A stretch of DNA of 64,000 nucleotides from Cristatella mucedo (GCA_009760855.2 WPIO01000208.1:49501-113500); one strand, 5' to 3'. Counted from the stretch's first letter, positions 26,446 through 38,769 are shown. Notes: generated from the sequence alone by a model not told the origin. Made by a program: numbers and translations.

Positions 26446-26769
26446 TGCCTGATGAGAGCTCTGCTGCTGCCTGTAGCTTCTTCTTTCAGTCGGCTCTTCT
26501 TGTTGCAGTCCCAGTCCCGTTTTTACGTGTCTTTTCATTACTTGGCCTGGCTTCCCGTTGTGCCCACCTGACCTTCAGCACCGGCTATTAGCTTGCACGT
26601 CCATGACCTCCTCCGATGCTGTGACTGCTCCTTGCAAGGAGCCAGATGGGAACTCTCACGCCAGTCTGGGTAAATCCTGGGATCAAGGCAGGTACAGCTG
26701 AAGAACATCCACATCGGTCCAGGTATTGTAGCTGCGCCAAACCACTTTGACGATACTTCTTGATGTGAA

Positions 26770-28045
26770 CTGACAAAGATCATCCGAGGATCCAATGAAG
26801 TATGGGGTGCCTCGGAGCTCTCTCTGTGCTTGGTCTGCTTCGGCTTCGGCTCTGCTTTGCACGGTTTAAACTCTTCTTCTTGCCGATGTGATTGTCGAGT
26901 GCAACAGAGGTTTTTACTTCTATGCAGATGACACTCAGCTGTACCTTTGCTTTGATGCCTCCCAGCCCTCGAGCAAGTCGAATTCTCTCAACTTCCTTGC
27001 TGCATGTATTGATTGATGAGATTCCCACATGGATATCAGCAAACTCAAACTTGTCTAAATTGAATTTTGATGAGACCAACTTGTTAGCTAACGGAAAAGC
27101 AAGCTTGATACAGAAATTATAAAATCTAATGCTCAAAATTGGCTCTGCCAGCGTATCTTCCGTTGAAACTGCGAGAAATCTAGGCGAACTGTTCCAAAGT
27201 GACCTTTCATCAAACCACTCCATCAGCTTCACAGTCAAATCTGCCTACTTTTAGCTACATAAAGTTTCTAAAATTTAGGCTTGCTTAGACAGGGATACCA
27301 CACCTAAATTGGTCCATGATTTGTGACATCCCGTTTCGACTTTGTAACTTACTGCTTGCTGGTCTACCGGCCTGTGTACTCAGACACTTACAGCTGCAGC
27401 AAAACTCTGCAGCTAAACACGTCTCTCCTGAGCGTCACAGTTGCCACATCATACCACTTCTCGCCGACCTGCACTGGATCCCAGTCAATCGATGCATCGA
27501 CTTTAAGATTCTATCACTCACTTTTAGGTCTCTCCATTCTTTGGCTCCCGCCTACCTATCTGATCTACCCCCTTCACCAGGGTATGCATCGTACCGCCCG
27601 CTTTTTTGAATATAATCATTTAGCTTTACCTCATACGATCCTCAAATTCTTTGAAGACCGTGCCTTTAGTTCGTATGCTCCCAAAGCCTGGAACTCACTT
27701 CCGACGTGCGTCACTACACCCCTCGACTTGTCGACATTAGAAAAGAAACTAACAATTCCTCTATTTATCAGAATATTTAGTAGATCAATGTGACTCGTAC
27801 TTTCCATAATATGGGTGGTGACACTGTGCATGCTGCCATTAATCGTATTAGCGAGATTGTCCTGAGCATTTCCCCCCTAACCATGTCGTGCTCCTTGTCA
27901 TTGAGCATGCTACCACTAACCATTCGATCGTGATTTCTTTGCAGCAAATGCAAAGTACCTATACATAGATTGAGTTATATGGGGGCGGGGCTATATACAA
28001 TGTATAATAGTAATAATAGTAATTAATAATAATAATAATACAATT
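26770..28045 (+). mobile_element. L2-type LINE fragment at outer edge of right arm
   Basis: Degraded reverse transcriptase from a damaged PQGS region through YADDTQLY (about 26921) to the hairpin and AATAATAAT tail at about 28045. It shares its 5' junction with the copy at 5262-6480, so both descend from one insertion. Confidence 0.88.
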
Positions 28046-28991
28046 ATTCCTCAGTGGTACGGTCAGCCGATGACGTCATCAGAAAAGCCCAGCCTCTGCA
28101 AGACCAAAACTTCCGGCTTGTAGAGGCCGGAGCAGATCCAATTCATTGGCACGTGGAGTTATCTACAAGCTTGTCTGCAGCACCCAAGGAATGCGATACA
28201 AAGTATGACTCAAAACAAATATATCGCTTAAGCGATTGAATTTTTCTCCCAAGGAGCCCAGACCCTTGTGTTGGCCAGAGGTTTTAGTCCCCCCCCCCAC
28301 AGAGTCGACTTTACCACACGTCGGGCAGAATGTCTCTCGGCAGGTTTCAACACAGCTACAGTGTGGAAAGGAGCCTTAAAAACCATAGTCGTCGAATTAT
28401 GTGGGCTGACAGTAGGGCCAATTCCGTCCAACCGTTGCGACCGGTAGCCAGGCTGCTACTTCAAAGCTGGTCTCTAGTTCTCTGCTTGGGCTCCCACGAG
28501 ACTCCCACGTGACTAGCCGATATCGGTACTGCTTCAGGCTTCAACTGCCTGCCGTGGTCCTGCTCCAATGGACATTTCAGCTGAGCTGCTGAATCTGGTC
28601 TTTTTTATAGCATAGCTCGTGCCTCCAGCATGAGAGCATTGGACCTTTTGTTTACGACTCAGCACTTACTGGCTCATGGTGGCTTGAGGTGCCTGGGGGC
28701 GGGGCCGGATGGTGGCTGCATCGCTGATGCTCTGGGTGAGCCGAGCAAAAACAGTGTCAACATCACCCTTTTGTCTCATTGGGGGAGAGGATTGCCGAAG
28801 GATGGCAGCCTTACTCCTCAGCTGCTCCCTGGGTGTTGTTGGCCCCTCAAAGCTCATATCTCAGGGAATCCCTACGAGCTGGAAATCCCCAGTCTGCATT
28901 CATATGGACCTACATATGTGCCGCCCGAGTGTCTCGCTACTGCTGCTACTGCTGCTGCTGCCGGGTGAACAGCTGCCTAATCTTAGTCAGA
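28046..28991 (+). other. Region upstream of gene B
   Basis: Nothing recognisable as a gene or repeat. It contains a C-run (28290-28299) and a CTGCTGCTGCTGCTGCC stretch at about 28941. The frame of gene B exon 1 stays open upstream to 28779, but without a signal peptide. It probably includes the promoter and 5' UTR of gene B; no TATA box stands out. Confidence 0.4.
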
Positions 28992-29457
28992 ATGCTTCGG
29001 TTTCTGGTGGTGGCTTCTTGCATGGCTTCTGCTGCTGCCAATGCGGTGGCCAAGCCCAACTGTACTGACGAGGAGGACTACTGCAGCAGCGAGCAGGCGT
29101 GGTCTCGGTGCCAGAGCTCCGGCGGCGGCACGCTCGCTAGGATCAGCCCGTGGTGCTACTGCAGCAACGACATGGCTCGCTACTGCCGCGATGCCTGCGA
29201 GACAGAGGACGACTATGACTGCCGAAGTCTGTGCCCAGGTCAGTTGCCCCTGGGTAGCCGCGAAGTGGCCGTGCGACATAGTTTAAATGACTTTAAGCGA
29301 CTGCCTGCTGTCCTCCTCCTTGTCCTCTCTCTCCGTCTGTCTGTCCGTCTGTCTGTCTGTATGTCTGTCTGTCTGTCTGTATGTCTGTCTCTCCGTCTGT
29401 CTGTCTGTCTGTCTGTCTGTCTGCCTGTCTGTATGTATGTCTGTCTGTCTGTCTGTA

Positions 29458-29508
<51 letters not shown>

Positions 29509-32500
29509 ATGTCTGTCTGTATGTCTGTCTGTCTGTCTGTATGTTTGTCTGTCTGTATGTATGTCTGTCCGTCTGTCTGTCTGTCTGTATGTCTGTCTGT
29601 ATGTATGTCTGTCCGTCTGTCTGTCTGGCCTCTGTCTTTCTCTCCCTCTAGCGCCCCAATGACTACGTAGCCTCTCCCTTGCTCAAGAGGATTGCCTGGC
29701 CTCTCAATGGCCCCTAGAGTTAAAAAGATTATAAAACATTCTAAAAGACTCTAGATGCACACGGTTTTTTCTTTTGATTAGTTTCTAACCGTCTGGATAG
29801 AGTGCATCTTCCTTAGCACTAACGGATTGCATCATGGGAGCCTAGCTCCAGTGCCACTGTGTACATTTATAGCTGCCCTGACTTTAACCCAGTGAGGAGC
29901 CTGAGGTCTATTTCTTAGCTCGTATGCTCCAAAAGCCTGGAACTCACTTCCAAATTGCGTCACGACATCTCCTGCCTTGTCCCCATTTATAAAGAAGCTA
30001 ACAAAGAATCTATTCGTCACAGCATTCAGTGGCTCCATGTGATTCATCCTTTGTCTGCTTATATGTGCTGACATTGCGCATGCTGTCACTAACCATATTT
30101 GCATGCTGACCGTGCGCATGTCACCTCTAACCATTTTAGACTTGTTGTTTATTAAGCAAGCTACCACTAACCATTCCATTGTGAGTGATTCCTTTGCAGC
30201 AAATGCCAAGTGCCTAGAAAGAGATTGGATTCTCTGAGTGGGATACATCAAATGTGTCATTACTATTATTATTATTATTTTTATGATCTCAAGGTGTTTT
30301 TTGGTTTGCTTGCTTTTTTCTATGAATTATTTGACTGCATGGCTGTCCTAAACAGCAGGATTCTATGTCTAAATAGACTGGGGAAGAGCACGGTGCCACC
30401 TGCTCCGTTCAGCTGCTGCTTTGATTCAGAATTATTGTCTCGTTGTGACATTACTTCGAATCAGTCGCCCGGCCATAACGGAGGCTGTACATGCTCGAGC
30501 TGTCAAGTATACAGCGGTAGCTAGCTCCTGTGCTTCTCAAGGCTATACTACTTATGATTGCTAGCAATGGTATTAATCGTAGCCAAACCGCCTTTGTAAC
30601 CAAACTACATATGCCGAAGGCACTTTTTAAAACGCGACTACCTTTTTAATCCCTTTTCGTCTGATGGTTACTAAGTATGCCAACTGATTACAGGTAATTA
30701 AATACACAATTTCCGTACTCATATGCACACCAATGACAATTCGCATGGAAGCTCCAAGCTTGGTAACGTTGGAACTGAAAGTGTTGTCGTCAGAGGAGCA
30801 TCGGCACTGAAGGCTTTGTCCTCAGATGATTCGAGGATGTTTCAAATCACCAGTGAAAAAACTGAGTGGGCTCTTTGATGGAGCCCGAGGAGTAGCTTTT
30901 ACAGACAGTTAAGTCGATTAAATATGAATGAAGGGACGGAAGAAAAGTGCGAATGACAAAGCCTAGAGTCGATTGGGAGCAGCAGAATGTATCGTGGGGT
31001 CAGAAGTGGTGCAGCAGTGTGTTAGGCCTCAGAGTCTAAGCACTTTGCACAAGCTGCAGGTCAGTGAGCAAACCACTGCAGCCCTGCGAGGATGCAGCGA
31101 CATGTGTCCGAGCTTGCGCAGAAGCTGCAGACGATTTGCTGGCCATGCCAAGTTTGGGCAAGGCTTTCTTTGATTGTGAGGGCCAGATCTAGATCTCATA
31201 AGAGCTATTAGGTCGTCGGTCTTATCGTTATTCAATTTGAAGCAGTTTTTGCTTTCCGTATGTGAAGGTGGGCAATGCGAGCTGCAAAGAAGTTCGGAGA
31301 ATCCGAGCTCATGCTGGCAGGCCGGGGGCAGATGGATCGATGGATGCCCACATATTGTTCAAGCACAGGGGTGATTTACTAGCTGTTCCATTCCTCCGCT
31401 TAACGACCGTTGACGACAGAAGGTTTAGCTCTGCATGTCCTTGACTGTGGAACTCGCTTCCACAATTCTTATGCAACGACAACTATTCTCCTGCTGCCGA
31501 CTATGGTTCATCCTTTACAGCAGTCCTGAGCGGCTTGTTCCATGCTAATCACTACCTCAACTGCTCTCCTGTCTCTGGTATGCTTCCCACTTTCTCTTTG
31601 TTGCATGAGATAAAGTCTGTTGGCTACCGAATGCGTACCGAAAGCCACATAGGCTGTGAGTACACTATGCCAAACTCTCCTGCTTTAACACCCACATAGT
31701 CTCTATGTCTTTGTGGAGTTACAGACGGAGATACATTACATTACATTACATTACTTGTGCTGCATAGACCCGGTGTCGGTTCGAGGCCTGCAGCAGGCGA
31801 TATTGTTGTGCTACTGCTTTTGAGTTGGGTGATAATAATAACTATAATAGTGATAATGCGTTTGAAATAGCACCATCAGAGAACTCAATCTCTTTCTAGG
31901 CACTTTACATTGGCAGCAAAGGAAGCGATCGAATGGTCAGTGGTAGCATGCTCAATGACTACAGGCATGGTTGGGGGTTGACATGCACAAGATCAGCATG
32001 CAAATATGGTTAGTAGCAGCATGCACAGTGTCTGCAAGCATAAGCACGTAAAGGACGAACTCACGGATCCACTAGATTCTGAGATGTGAAGATGCGTTTT
32101 TAGTTTCTAGCTGCTAGTGGGTCTTCTTCTTCTTCTAAGGGTGGCTACACAGTCTGCCTAACTAGATCATGTCACCTTTCTTATTACTGAGTGTCATCTG
32201 CTCAAAAAATGAAAACATAGATTTCGCTTGGCGATCATGTCGTCAAGAGGGAGAGTGTTACTTGTGAAAGGCAGAGAACTCAGGTAAGATCATAAGGATA
32301 CTCGATGCTTCAAAGGCTCGCTGAATGGCCGCTGGAACATGAAGAAACACGTGTTCTGAAATCTTCCACTACTGCATGGCCTCAGCCATTACTATTATAG
32401 AGATTCCTCTGCTAGTCTGTGGGCGCCAAAATTAGGACTTTGTGATTAATTTTATCAAATACTGCTTGAAAATTTCGGTGAACTGGTTGAAAGCACCCAG

Positions 32501-35219
32501 CAAACACTGCCTGCAAATTCCGGAGAACTGATAGAGAGCACTCATCTAAGTCAGCATGTATGTGGTTAGTATTTTCGACAGTATTGTGCATGCTACTGGC
32601 TAGAGGTACTACTGTTCACTGTGGCCCTTAGTGTCACTGTGTTTTCTTTTGCATGCTTTTTGAAGCATTGAAGCATCGAGTTGTCTGCTTTTGCAAGCTT
32701 GTCCATGCATGATACAACTTTTGTGACTGACAGCAGTTGCAAAGTGCGTGGATAGATAATCTCTTAGGGTGCTTTAAAGCTACCTTTGATAAATATTATC
32801 AATATTATTAAACCTAGTCGGAAACTTACTCGGCAGAGATGACGTTTTATTATAAGAGTTTAGCTGATCTGTCGCTGATTGTCCGATGATCTCTAATTGG
32901 ATACAGAAATACTCAATGGCAGGAGGAAAACTGGGTCACAGTTGTGTAAGTTCTCGTAGTCTAGTATAGACTTCGAAATGAGCGACCTGACAGAAGCTTA
33001 GCATTTTACACAACATCTTAGGGTAGCCTCAATGCTATTAGGATAGTATTAGTGATCTGTTAATATTGAAATGGTCTATCTAATCTTGTTTCACTATATT
33101 GACTCATTGTCGTACTACCCTCTTTGGTGAATGCCATAACAATAATAAAATATGTATATGCTGCTTCAAGACAACCATGTGTTTTTTATGGACCTTGAAC
33201 ATGCTAAAAGGAAAGAATGTCAATTGGTTTTCGCTTAGATTGAGCAAGGACTTTGAGGATCAGGTAGGTTTTCTAGATTCTTTTTGAATTTCCTCGAATC
33301 ATGAGATGGCATGCCATTCGTCGGGAGCAAGCAAACTGAAGGCCTTCCAAGAGATGTGAAGTTCGTTTTGGTGCAACCAAATGACACAAGTCAACTGAGT
33401 AGTTGCGTTATGAGGGGCCTAATGTGGAACTGATTCAGTCAGATGGGTCGGAGCAAGAGCATGGAGGTACTTAAACGTGAGTTACGAAATCCTATGGGCC
33501 AATACACTATTTAATATGGAGTCAGTGCAGATCGATGAGAAGTGGCGATCGATGGTGGTTGATGACGATGTGGCAGCTACGATACTCACGACAAACTATT
33601 TCAGCCCTCTCCCCGAGTGGTGCACCACCTACAAGGACAAGCAGGAACATCTTCGTGTTGCAGCATCAGAAGTCTAGATGGGATATCACAAGTGTATGCA
33701 ACCATCTTGGCTGTAGAAATCTTACAAAACAGAAAAATACTAGCTGATTTAACAGCCTCGTTTGCATAGCAAAAGAAGAGCCTTTATGGCTATCCCCACT
33801 GCTTGCAGTAGCAGTAAAGCATTGCCCACCGCAAGATTCGAACCCACGACCACGGGACCAAGGTCGTGAACAGAAACCACCTTAACCTAGGGTGCTACCA
33901 CGGCTCACCACCTTAAACTTATCTAATCAGGCCCGACATTTTTCAAGATTATGTAGTTGGAAGTATTCAGACTTGAAGATTGCTACTAATGCAAAGTTGT
34001 TATTTTTGCACTAATTGTCACGAGACTGATCAAGTAACTCGGCCATTAGTCCACCCATGCCAGACATTAAGAAATTACCGTTACTACAAAGCCTCGTGCC
34101 TTTGGGTGGCACCTTTGGGTAAGCGTCTTAGGTAAACATGGTAATTCTCTATAGTCTATAGTAAAATTATTGCCAAAGACCCACAGGACGTTTGCAATGC
34201 ACGTACAACTGATGTGCATGCATAATAAGAGCCTATACGACACTGCTCTTGTTAGGCATACGTGAATGCCTAGCCCCTCATGCTTCAGCGTGTACACCTT
34301 GGACGTTGTAAATAGGTTTTTTAGGCGCGAGTGTATGTGTTTGTGTGCATCCCAGTGTGTGCGTGTGAGCGTGCATGTGTGTGTCTGTGTGTGTGTGCTC
34401 GTGTGCGAATACGATCAATTGTGTGCGAGTTTTCGCAGACACAACATAGGTTAGAATGGGCAATACACGAACAGCATATATTTTGTATTCATCGTACATG
34501 TGGATCCATTCATTGGGATGCACTTGGATGCGCACAGACATGCAATCTGCTAATTGCTCGGAGAGCTCTGCTGCGTCTGGGGAATGCAAATTTTAAAATT
34601 ACAAGCTGTGCCTACCGCTGGCAGTTCGCGTTAGCCTTGACCACAGCTCACCGGCTATTTGGTCACTGAGCGAAAAGAGCTGCTGCATCCGCATCCGGCC
34701 AATCGTTCTGGCATCATGTCTGACACTGCTGCCTTCAGCGCCTACTTTGCCCGAACTCGGCCTTCGTTTCTCGTGCACGTACTTTGAGCCCAGGAAACGT
34801 CTGCTTTTTTATTTGAGAGTGTCTCGTCAACCAATCTAAGCTGTCGCCAGACTGGCAAATGTAGCCCGATTGCTTTTCTCTGGGCATGCCCTGTCCGTGT
34901 ATGCGACAGAGCATCTGTGAATGGTGTCGCCACCGAGTTTCGTTTTCCCTCAGAATATCGGTTGTGTCAGAAGATCCGTGGTGCTGAACAGAAGATCGTG
35001 GGCAGCACAGCAGCAGCAGCTACACCGGCCTCGATGACAGAGGGAACGCTCGTTCACAATTTGGTCGCTGGTCGCTCGGCCAGAGCCACGGCCTGTGCTT
35101 CGGCCACGGCCAGCTGCCACCTATGGCTACCTGAATGGGCGACCTTCATGCTGAAGCTCGGCACTGTCACCGCGTTCCTGCTTCTCTTCTACCTGGTCTT
35201 TCCCCGCCTGTGCGGCTAA
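28992..35219 (+). CDS. Gene B: ten-cysteine membrane-anchored protein (two-exon model)
   Basis: A paralogue of gene A with no recognised family. Exons are 28992-29238 and 34954-35219, joined in phase 1, giving 170 residues. The ATG at 28992 (purine at -3) was chosen over upstream in-frame ATGs because it opens a signal peptide (MLRFLVVASCMASAAANA). The ectodomain has ten cysteines spaced C-x6-C-x8-C-x14-C-x-C-x7-C-x3-C-x7-C-x3-C-x5-C, almost the gene A pattern; both read LC[SP]-x-Y-x-x-C across the splice. The donor is AG|GTCAGT. The acceptor is excellent (CGTTTTCCCTCAG). Exon 2 adds an Ala/Ser/Thr-rich stalk and a hydrophobic segment (FMLKLGTVTAFLLLFYLVFP), ending three residues later. The tail is therefore nearly absent, and the anchor could be transmembrane or a GPI-attachment signal. 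Role: probably cell-surface or extracellular; inference only. Confidence 0.65.
29325..29630. repeat. (CTGT)n tetranucleotide microsatellite
   Basis: About 75 copies of CTGT with ATGT and CCGT variants. It lies just inside the gene B intron, so length change could affect splicing of exon 1. The Val/Ser/Leu/Cys open frames across it are artefacts. Confidence 0.96.
29905..30285 (+). mobile_element. L2-type LINE 3' end
   Basis: ORF2 C-terminus (SSYAPKAWNSL-like, with shifts), 3' UTR with CATGCTGTCACTAACC, hairpin (AAGTGCCTAGAAAGAGATTG) and an ATTATT tail. Old copy inside the gene B intron. Confidence 0.88.
31370..31757 (+). mobile_element. Second LINE family (CR1/L2 clade) 3' end with (ACATT)n tail
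   Basis: It matches the 3' end of the element at 52600-55160: the ORF2 C-terminus (LAVPFLRLTTV-like, near 31377), the 3' UTR (CGAATGCGTACCGAAAGCC), then CATAGTCTCTATGTCTTTG and four ACATT units. This family ends in ACATT repeats rather than ATT. Confidence 0.85.
31836..33070 (-). mobile_element. Old L2-type LINE with internal deletion and nested insertion
   Basis: Minus-strand tail and 3' UTR at 31836-32115, then a jump to the YADD-upstream region at 32185-32290, and further reverse transcriptase sequence at 32430-32555 and 32820-33070 (for example AACTGGGTCACAGTTGTGTAAG, the NYRPVS region reversed). The gap at 32560-32815 is a plus-strand LINE tail that landed inside it. Confidence 0.65.
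32560..32815 (+). mobile_element. Nested L2-like 3' tail
   Basis: ATGTGGTTAGTATTTTCG, then GCAGTTGCAAAGTGCGTGGATAGATAATCTC and a TATTATCAATATTATT end, resembling a worn plus-strand LINE tail. It interrupts an opposite-strand LINE. Confidence 0.45.
33240..34040 (-). mobile_element. Divergent L2-type LINE fragment
   Basis: The minus strand follows the thumb and C-terminal layout of the young L2 copies (for example 33525-33600 corresponds to 8895-8950: dinucleotide-level match around GAGAAGTGG and ACTCACGACA), but is far more diverged. It may be an older subfamily. It is split by a SINE at 33741-33910. Confidence 0.55.
33741..33910 (-). mobile_element. tRNA-derived SINE, copy 1
   Basis: The minus strand carries a polymerase III B-box-like element (GTGGGTTCGAATCTTG at about 33837-33852), a tRNA-like head (GAGCCGTGGTAGCACCCTAG) and a conserved body (GGCTCTTCTTTTGC, GCAAGCAGTGGGGATAG). 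Three other copies lie at 35711, 47141 and 51541, all minus. Confidence 0.75.
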
Positions 35220-35710
35220 GGCGACTGTGGAGCGCCTGCAGAGTGCACATCACGTGATATCACGAAGGTATGGAGGCTTCGGAGACAACTTGGCAGCAGC
35301 AGCAGCTGCCGCCAGCCTGCCCATGTTTTACTCCATCGATCCTTCACCCCCCCCGTGGCCGCTGCCGCCAGCCTTTCGCCGTCGTGGCAATCCACAATCC
35401 ACCCGTCCTCATGCTGGCATCAGCTGCTAGCCTGCCAGTGTTGTCCACACCTATGCGGGTGGTAGCTGACTATTCCTTAGCAGCGGTGCCAGTTGGTAAG
35501 CGAAAGAGCAAATTTCGGCTGATGCGGAGGCCTCAATTATATAGTGGCAGAAAAAGATTAGCAGCTACCACTTAACTTGAATTGTGGCAACGCAGGATTG
35601 CCTTCCGAACGAATCGAAAAGGCGACGACATTGCTAGGGGAGTGGGACCTCACCTTATCCCTGGCCACCGACCCGGAGAATAATAATAAGAATAAGAATA
35701 GTATTATATA
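35220..35710 (+). other. Downstream of gene B
   Basis: Possible 3' UTR. A frame at 35270-35575 is open but has no motif. There is a C-run at 35348-35355. AATAATAATAAG near 35680 could be a LINE tail remnant or a weak poly(A) signal. Nothing firmer is visible. Confidence 0.35.
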
Positions 35711-35879
35711 CTAGCTGAGTCAACAGCCTCTTTTGTGTAGCGACAGAAGAGCCTTTACGGCTATCGCCGACGCTTGCAGCGGCAATAAATGATCGCTCAC
35801 TTCAGGATTCGAACACACGACTTCGGGGGTGAGGTCACGAAAAGCGACCGCCTTACCCAGTGGCCGATCACTGCTCACC

Positions 35880-35880
<1 letters not shown>
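35711..35880 (-). mobile_element. tRNA-derived SINE, copy 2
   Basis: Same body as copy 1 (GAAGAGCCTTTACGGCTATC on the plus strand, B-box complement GGATTCGAACACACGAC). Its end abuts the (TAA)n tail of an inverted LINE. Confidence 0.75.
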
Positions 35881-35915
<35 letters not shown>

Positions 35916-36110
35916 GGTTGCTTCTACAACACCCTAAAGAGAACTAAGTATTTATCCGGGAGGTTTACAATTGGCTGCAAGATAAGTTGCAGCTGGGGGT
36001 TAGTGAGGCTCACGGCATCAAGCTTAGAGTAGCATGCAAAGTACACGGACATCATGCTTAGACCAGCCTGAAAAAGAACACAGGAGGAAACTTTAGAACA
36101 ATGGAAATTA
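35880..36110 (-). mobile_element. L2-like LINE tail, second subfamily
   Basis: (TAA)n followed by CACCCTAAAGAGAACTAAGT and GGTTTACAATTGGCTGC, then a 3' UTR with GCATGCAAAGTACACGGACA. A similar tail lies at 40718-40870. Confidence 0.7.
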
Positions 36111-36514
36111 TGATCCATTGTATCTCGCGCTAGAAAACGTCACTCGCGAGAAGCAGACCAAGTGGTAGCGAATCGCATCTGACAATCGGAAGCTGGCCGT
36201 ACGTACGGCGGTTCTCGGATAACCCAGTGATTTGGCGTTTCACTGACCTCTCGATCTCTCGTACGCACGCATTGCGGTTAGTAATAGTGACGTCAGCTTG
36301 CTTTGCCATCTCTTCCGGATTTTCAGCCGATCGTATCTGCAAGTGCCGAGAAAGGAGGAGCAGCAGTGGCCAATGCAGAGCGCCATATGCAATCCATGGC
36401 TGAGAGATGACACGCCGACATCTTCGAGCCACAATTATGCAACGTGGTGGTCGGGTGACTAGTTCGTTCCCTCTCATCCTCTTGAACTCGCACGCGCCCA
36501 TCAGCTTGCATGTA

Positions 36515-36640
36515 GCGTAGTGTATCTATGTCTGAAACTCCACAAAGTCATAAAGACTATGTGGGTGTTACTCAGGAGAGTTTTGTAAGGGGAACTCACA
36601 GCCTATGCAGCTTTCGGTACGCATTCGATATGTATGCATG
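36515..36640 (-). mobile_element. Second LINE family 3' tail
   Basis: The reverse complement matches 55025-55140 (CGAATGCGTACCGAAAGC, CATAGTC, GACTTTGTGGA). A 5'-truncated scrap. Confidence 0.8.
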
Positions 36641-36659
36641 TGGCATGGCTCCAAGCTTC

Positions 36660-36790
36660 CACGGTATTTTCGCTCCAAGTTGCAGTAGCTTCCTTTGCAG
36701 TAAATGTAAAGTGCCTATAAAGAGATTGAGTTCTCTGACGGCGCTTTATCAAATGTATTAGTCTTATTATTGTTACTATTATTACAGTCA
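36660..36790 (+). mobile_element. L2-type LINE tail
   Basis: AAATGTAAAGTGCCTATAAA and GTTCTCTGACGGCGCTTTAT followed by ATT-rich sequence. It ends exactly where the first compound-unit P block starts. Confidence 0.85.
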
Positions 36791-37180
36791 CGACAGTTAT
36801 CAATCGAGAGCGTGCTCGTCGTGCCGATTCGGCAATTTGTGACCTTGCCAACTCCGCTGCCGCACTTTCAATCCTGTATGTTAGCTGACCCAACGCCTTT
36901 TCGATTGCGTTACGGCTTCGCCGTAAAAACACTACCGGGCTGCTATTGCAGTGCCACCGTTTGACTCAGCCGTAGTGAGCCGATGTACAGCTCACAACAT
37001 GCCGGCCGCTCTAGGCGCCTCTAGCGACCGCGAAACTCCAAGAGTACGCTCTATTATGATAGATTGAAGCCGATTCTAATTAAGTTAAATAAAAATAAAA
37101 TAATTATTAAAATGAAAAAATATAAATAAAAATTAAACTAAAAATACTAATGAAAATTAAATTCTATTACGATAAATTGA

Positions 37181-37388
37181 TTAATATGATAGTTGGGATA
37201 GTTTTGCGTCTCTTTCGCTACCCTCGCCATTCTCGGCAGTTTCGCCATATCCGCCACGTTTGCCAAGCGATCGGCACACGCGGAGAGATGCACCGAGCTC
37301 TGAACGGTGCTCGTATTCGTCAGCTTCAGCGGATTCCAGCCAGGAGAGCTAGCGCCACGGACAAAAGGGCTAGAGCGTATGCGGTCAT
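37181..37388 (-). pseudogene. Secreted-peptide family member, frameshifted (copy 37)
   Basis: ATG at 37388 opens a typical signal peptide ([18 protein letters not shown]). One extra base then closes the frame at IR. In the shifted frame the family pattern resumes (EADEYEHRSELG, then SLGKRGGYGE) and ends at a TAA at 37181, shorter than the open members. A (GA)n tract at 37411-37507 sits just upstream, separating the start from the usual TATA position. Probably a recent pseudogene, unless the extra base is a sequence error. Confidence 0.55.
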
Positions 37389-37410
37389 CGAAATCGCCCC
37401 ACGCACGGCG

Positions 37411-37507
<97 letters not shown>
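37411..37507. repeat. (GA)n microsatellite
   Basis: A pure GA run of about 97 bp inserted between the peptide-gene start and its conserved upstream region in this copy only. Confidence 0.97.
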
Positions 37508-37509
<2 letters not shown>

Positions 37510-38769
37510 TCGTTCGCCGCTGGCGGAAGGCGTGAATGACGCGGTGGCGACCCTGGCGCCTGCACTGAGCATCGTCGGCCCGTCGGCACACGCATGGCTG
37601 TCGCACCGCGCACGCCGCTGACGAGGCGGCTGCTGTTCCCTGAGCGCGTTGGCGAAGCCCGAGCTGCGGCCGAGCGGAGGGTCGGACCTGGCTTTCGGTC
37701 GCCCGGAGATCGCTAGCGATCCGTCGCGGTCGCTAGCTGGGCACTGCCTCGGTCGCCTCGAGCTCACGCCACACAGCGCCTCCGGCGTCGGCGAATGACC
37801 CGGGCCGCCGCTGAAGCAGCGAGAATGCGGGCTCGTGCGAAGATCGAGCTAGACGCTGGTCAGAATGAGCCGAAGGCAGTGCGATAGCTACGCGGGTTCC
37901 AATATGGCGGCTAGAAATTGCAGTAGCACGCCGAGGGAGCTCCACGTCTCTCTTTCTGCGCCATTTACTCTGCTGAGGCTCGTCGAGAGCAAAATTTAAG
38001 CCGGAGATCGATCCAGAGATAGGACCTGGCGACGCGAACGCTCGGAAAGGGCAGCGATCGCTTTTAAGAAACGTAGAAAAAGTCGAGGGCGCAATAGAGC
38101 GCCGCGATTCCCGGAACAGAAGATTCGCGGCTGCCTCTGCTTGCTGGGTGCTCGCACGTTGAAATCGCTTTGCAAGATCTACCGCCCAGAGCGATAGCTC
38201 TGGAGATGTGGTAAGAAATCCTTGGCTGGAGCGGTAATTTATCTTGTATCTTGCGTATTGTATCTTGTAATCTTGGTAATGTATCGGTATTGTATCTTGT
38301 CTCTGGGCTTTACTCCGCGGCACACGAACGTCAAAACGCCAAGTTACCACATTTAGGCCTGTTCGAGATTAACCGTCGGGCCTGATTTTAGCCGCCGGCG
38401 GTGAAAGCGAGATAACCATGCAGGCAGACGGCTCACCATGAGCGCCGCGGATGTCAGGCCGAGGAGGTAGGTAGCCGGTTGAACGAATGAGGTCACCGGA
38501 AGCGATCGGCTCGATCGATAGCCGAAGCGTACGCCGCGTTCGCGAATCCCCACGAAGCCTCGGTCTTTTGAACCGTAAAGTCGAAGAGCGGCGGCGTGGC
38601 GGCGTTTTAGCAGTCAGAGCTGTACATCGCCAGCGAGCAGACGTGCCGTCGCTTGCTTTCTCTTTCGCCTTTGCACGGTCGAAATAATTTTAATAATAAA
38701 CAAAATAATAACTATTTAATTTAAATTTTTTAAATAACATTTTGATAATTATAAATACCTTTTGTAAGG

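Larger units (their letters stand above)
29239..34953 (+). other. Gene B intron 1 (predicted)
   Basis: The 5.7-kb intron begins at GTCAGT and ends at TTTTCCCTCAG. It contains a (CTGT)n tract about 90 bp after the donor, several old LINE fragments in both orientations, one SINE and a short GT-rich stretch (34330-34400). I found no further cysteine-rich exon in it. 30290-30960 holds nothing I can name. Confidence 0.55.
36790..38720 (-). repeat. Compound unit copy 1, block P (peptide-gene region)
   Basis: Shares with 45640-47135, 49872-51170, 57898-59335 and part of 44085-45060 a recurring order. First come GTGCTCGTC/GCCGCTCT-type sequences and a minus-strand signal-peptide frame. Then a TATA-bearing GC-rich upstream region with TCGGACCTG(A/G)CTTTCGG and CGATCCGTCGCGGTCG. 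Last is a stretch with GATAGCTACGC and AAAATT. A (GA)n run has grown between the gene and its upstream part here. Confidence 0.75.

Noticed and set aside
29287-29670. Open frame rich in Val, Ser, Leu and Cys after gene B exon 1
   Set aside because: It is a translation of the CTGT repeat, open in all three frames, and lies after a good splice donor.
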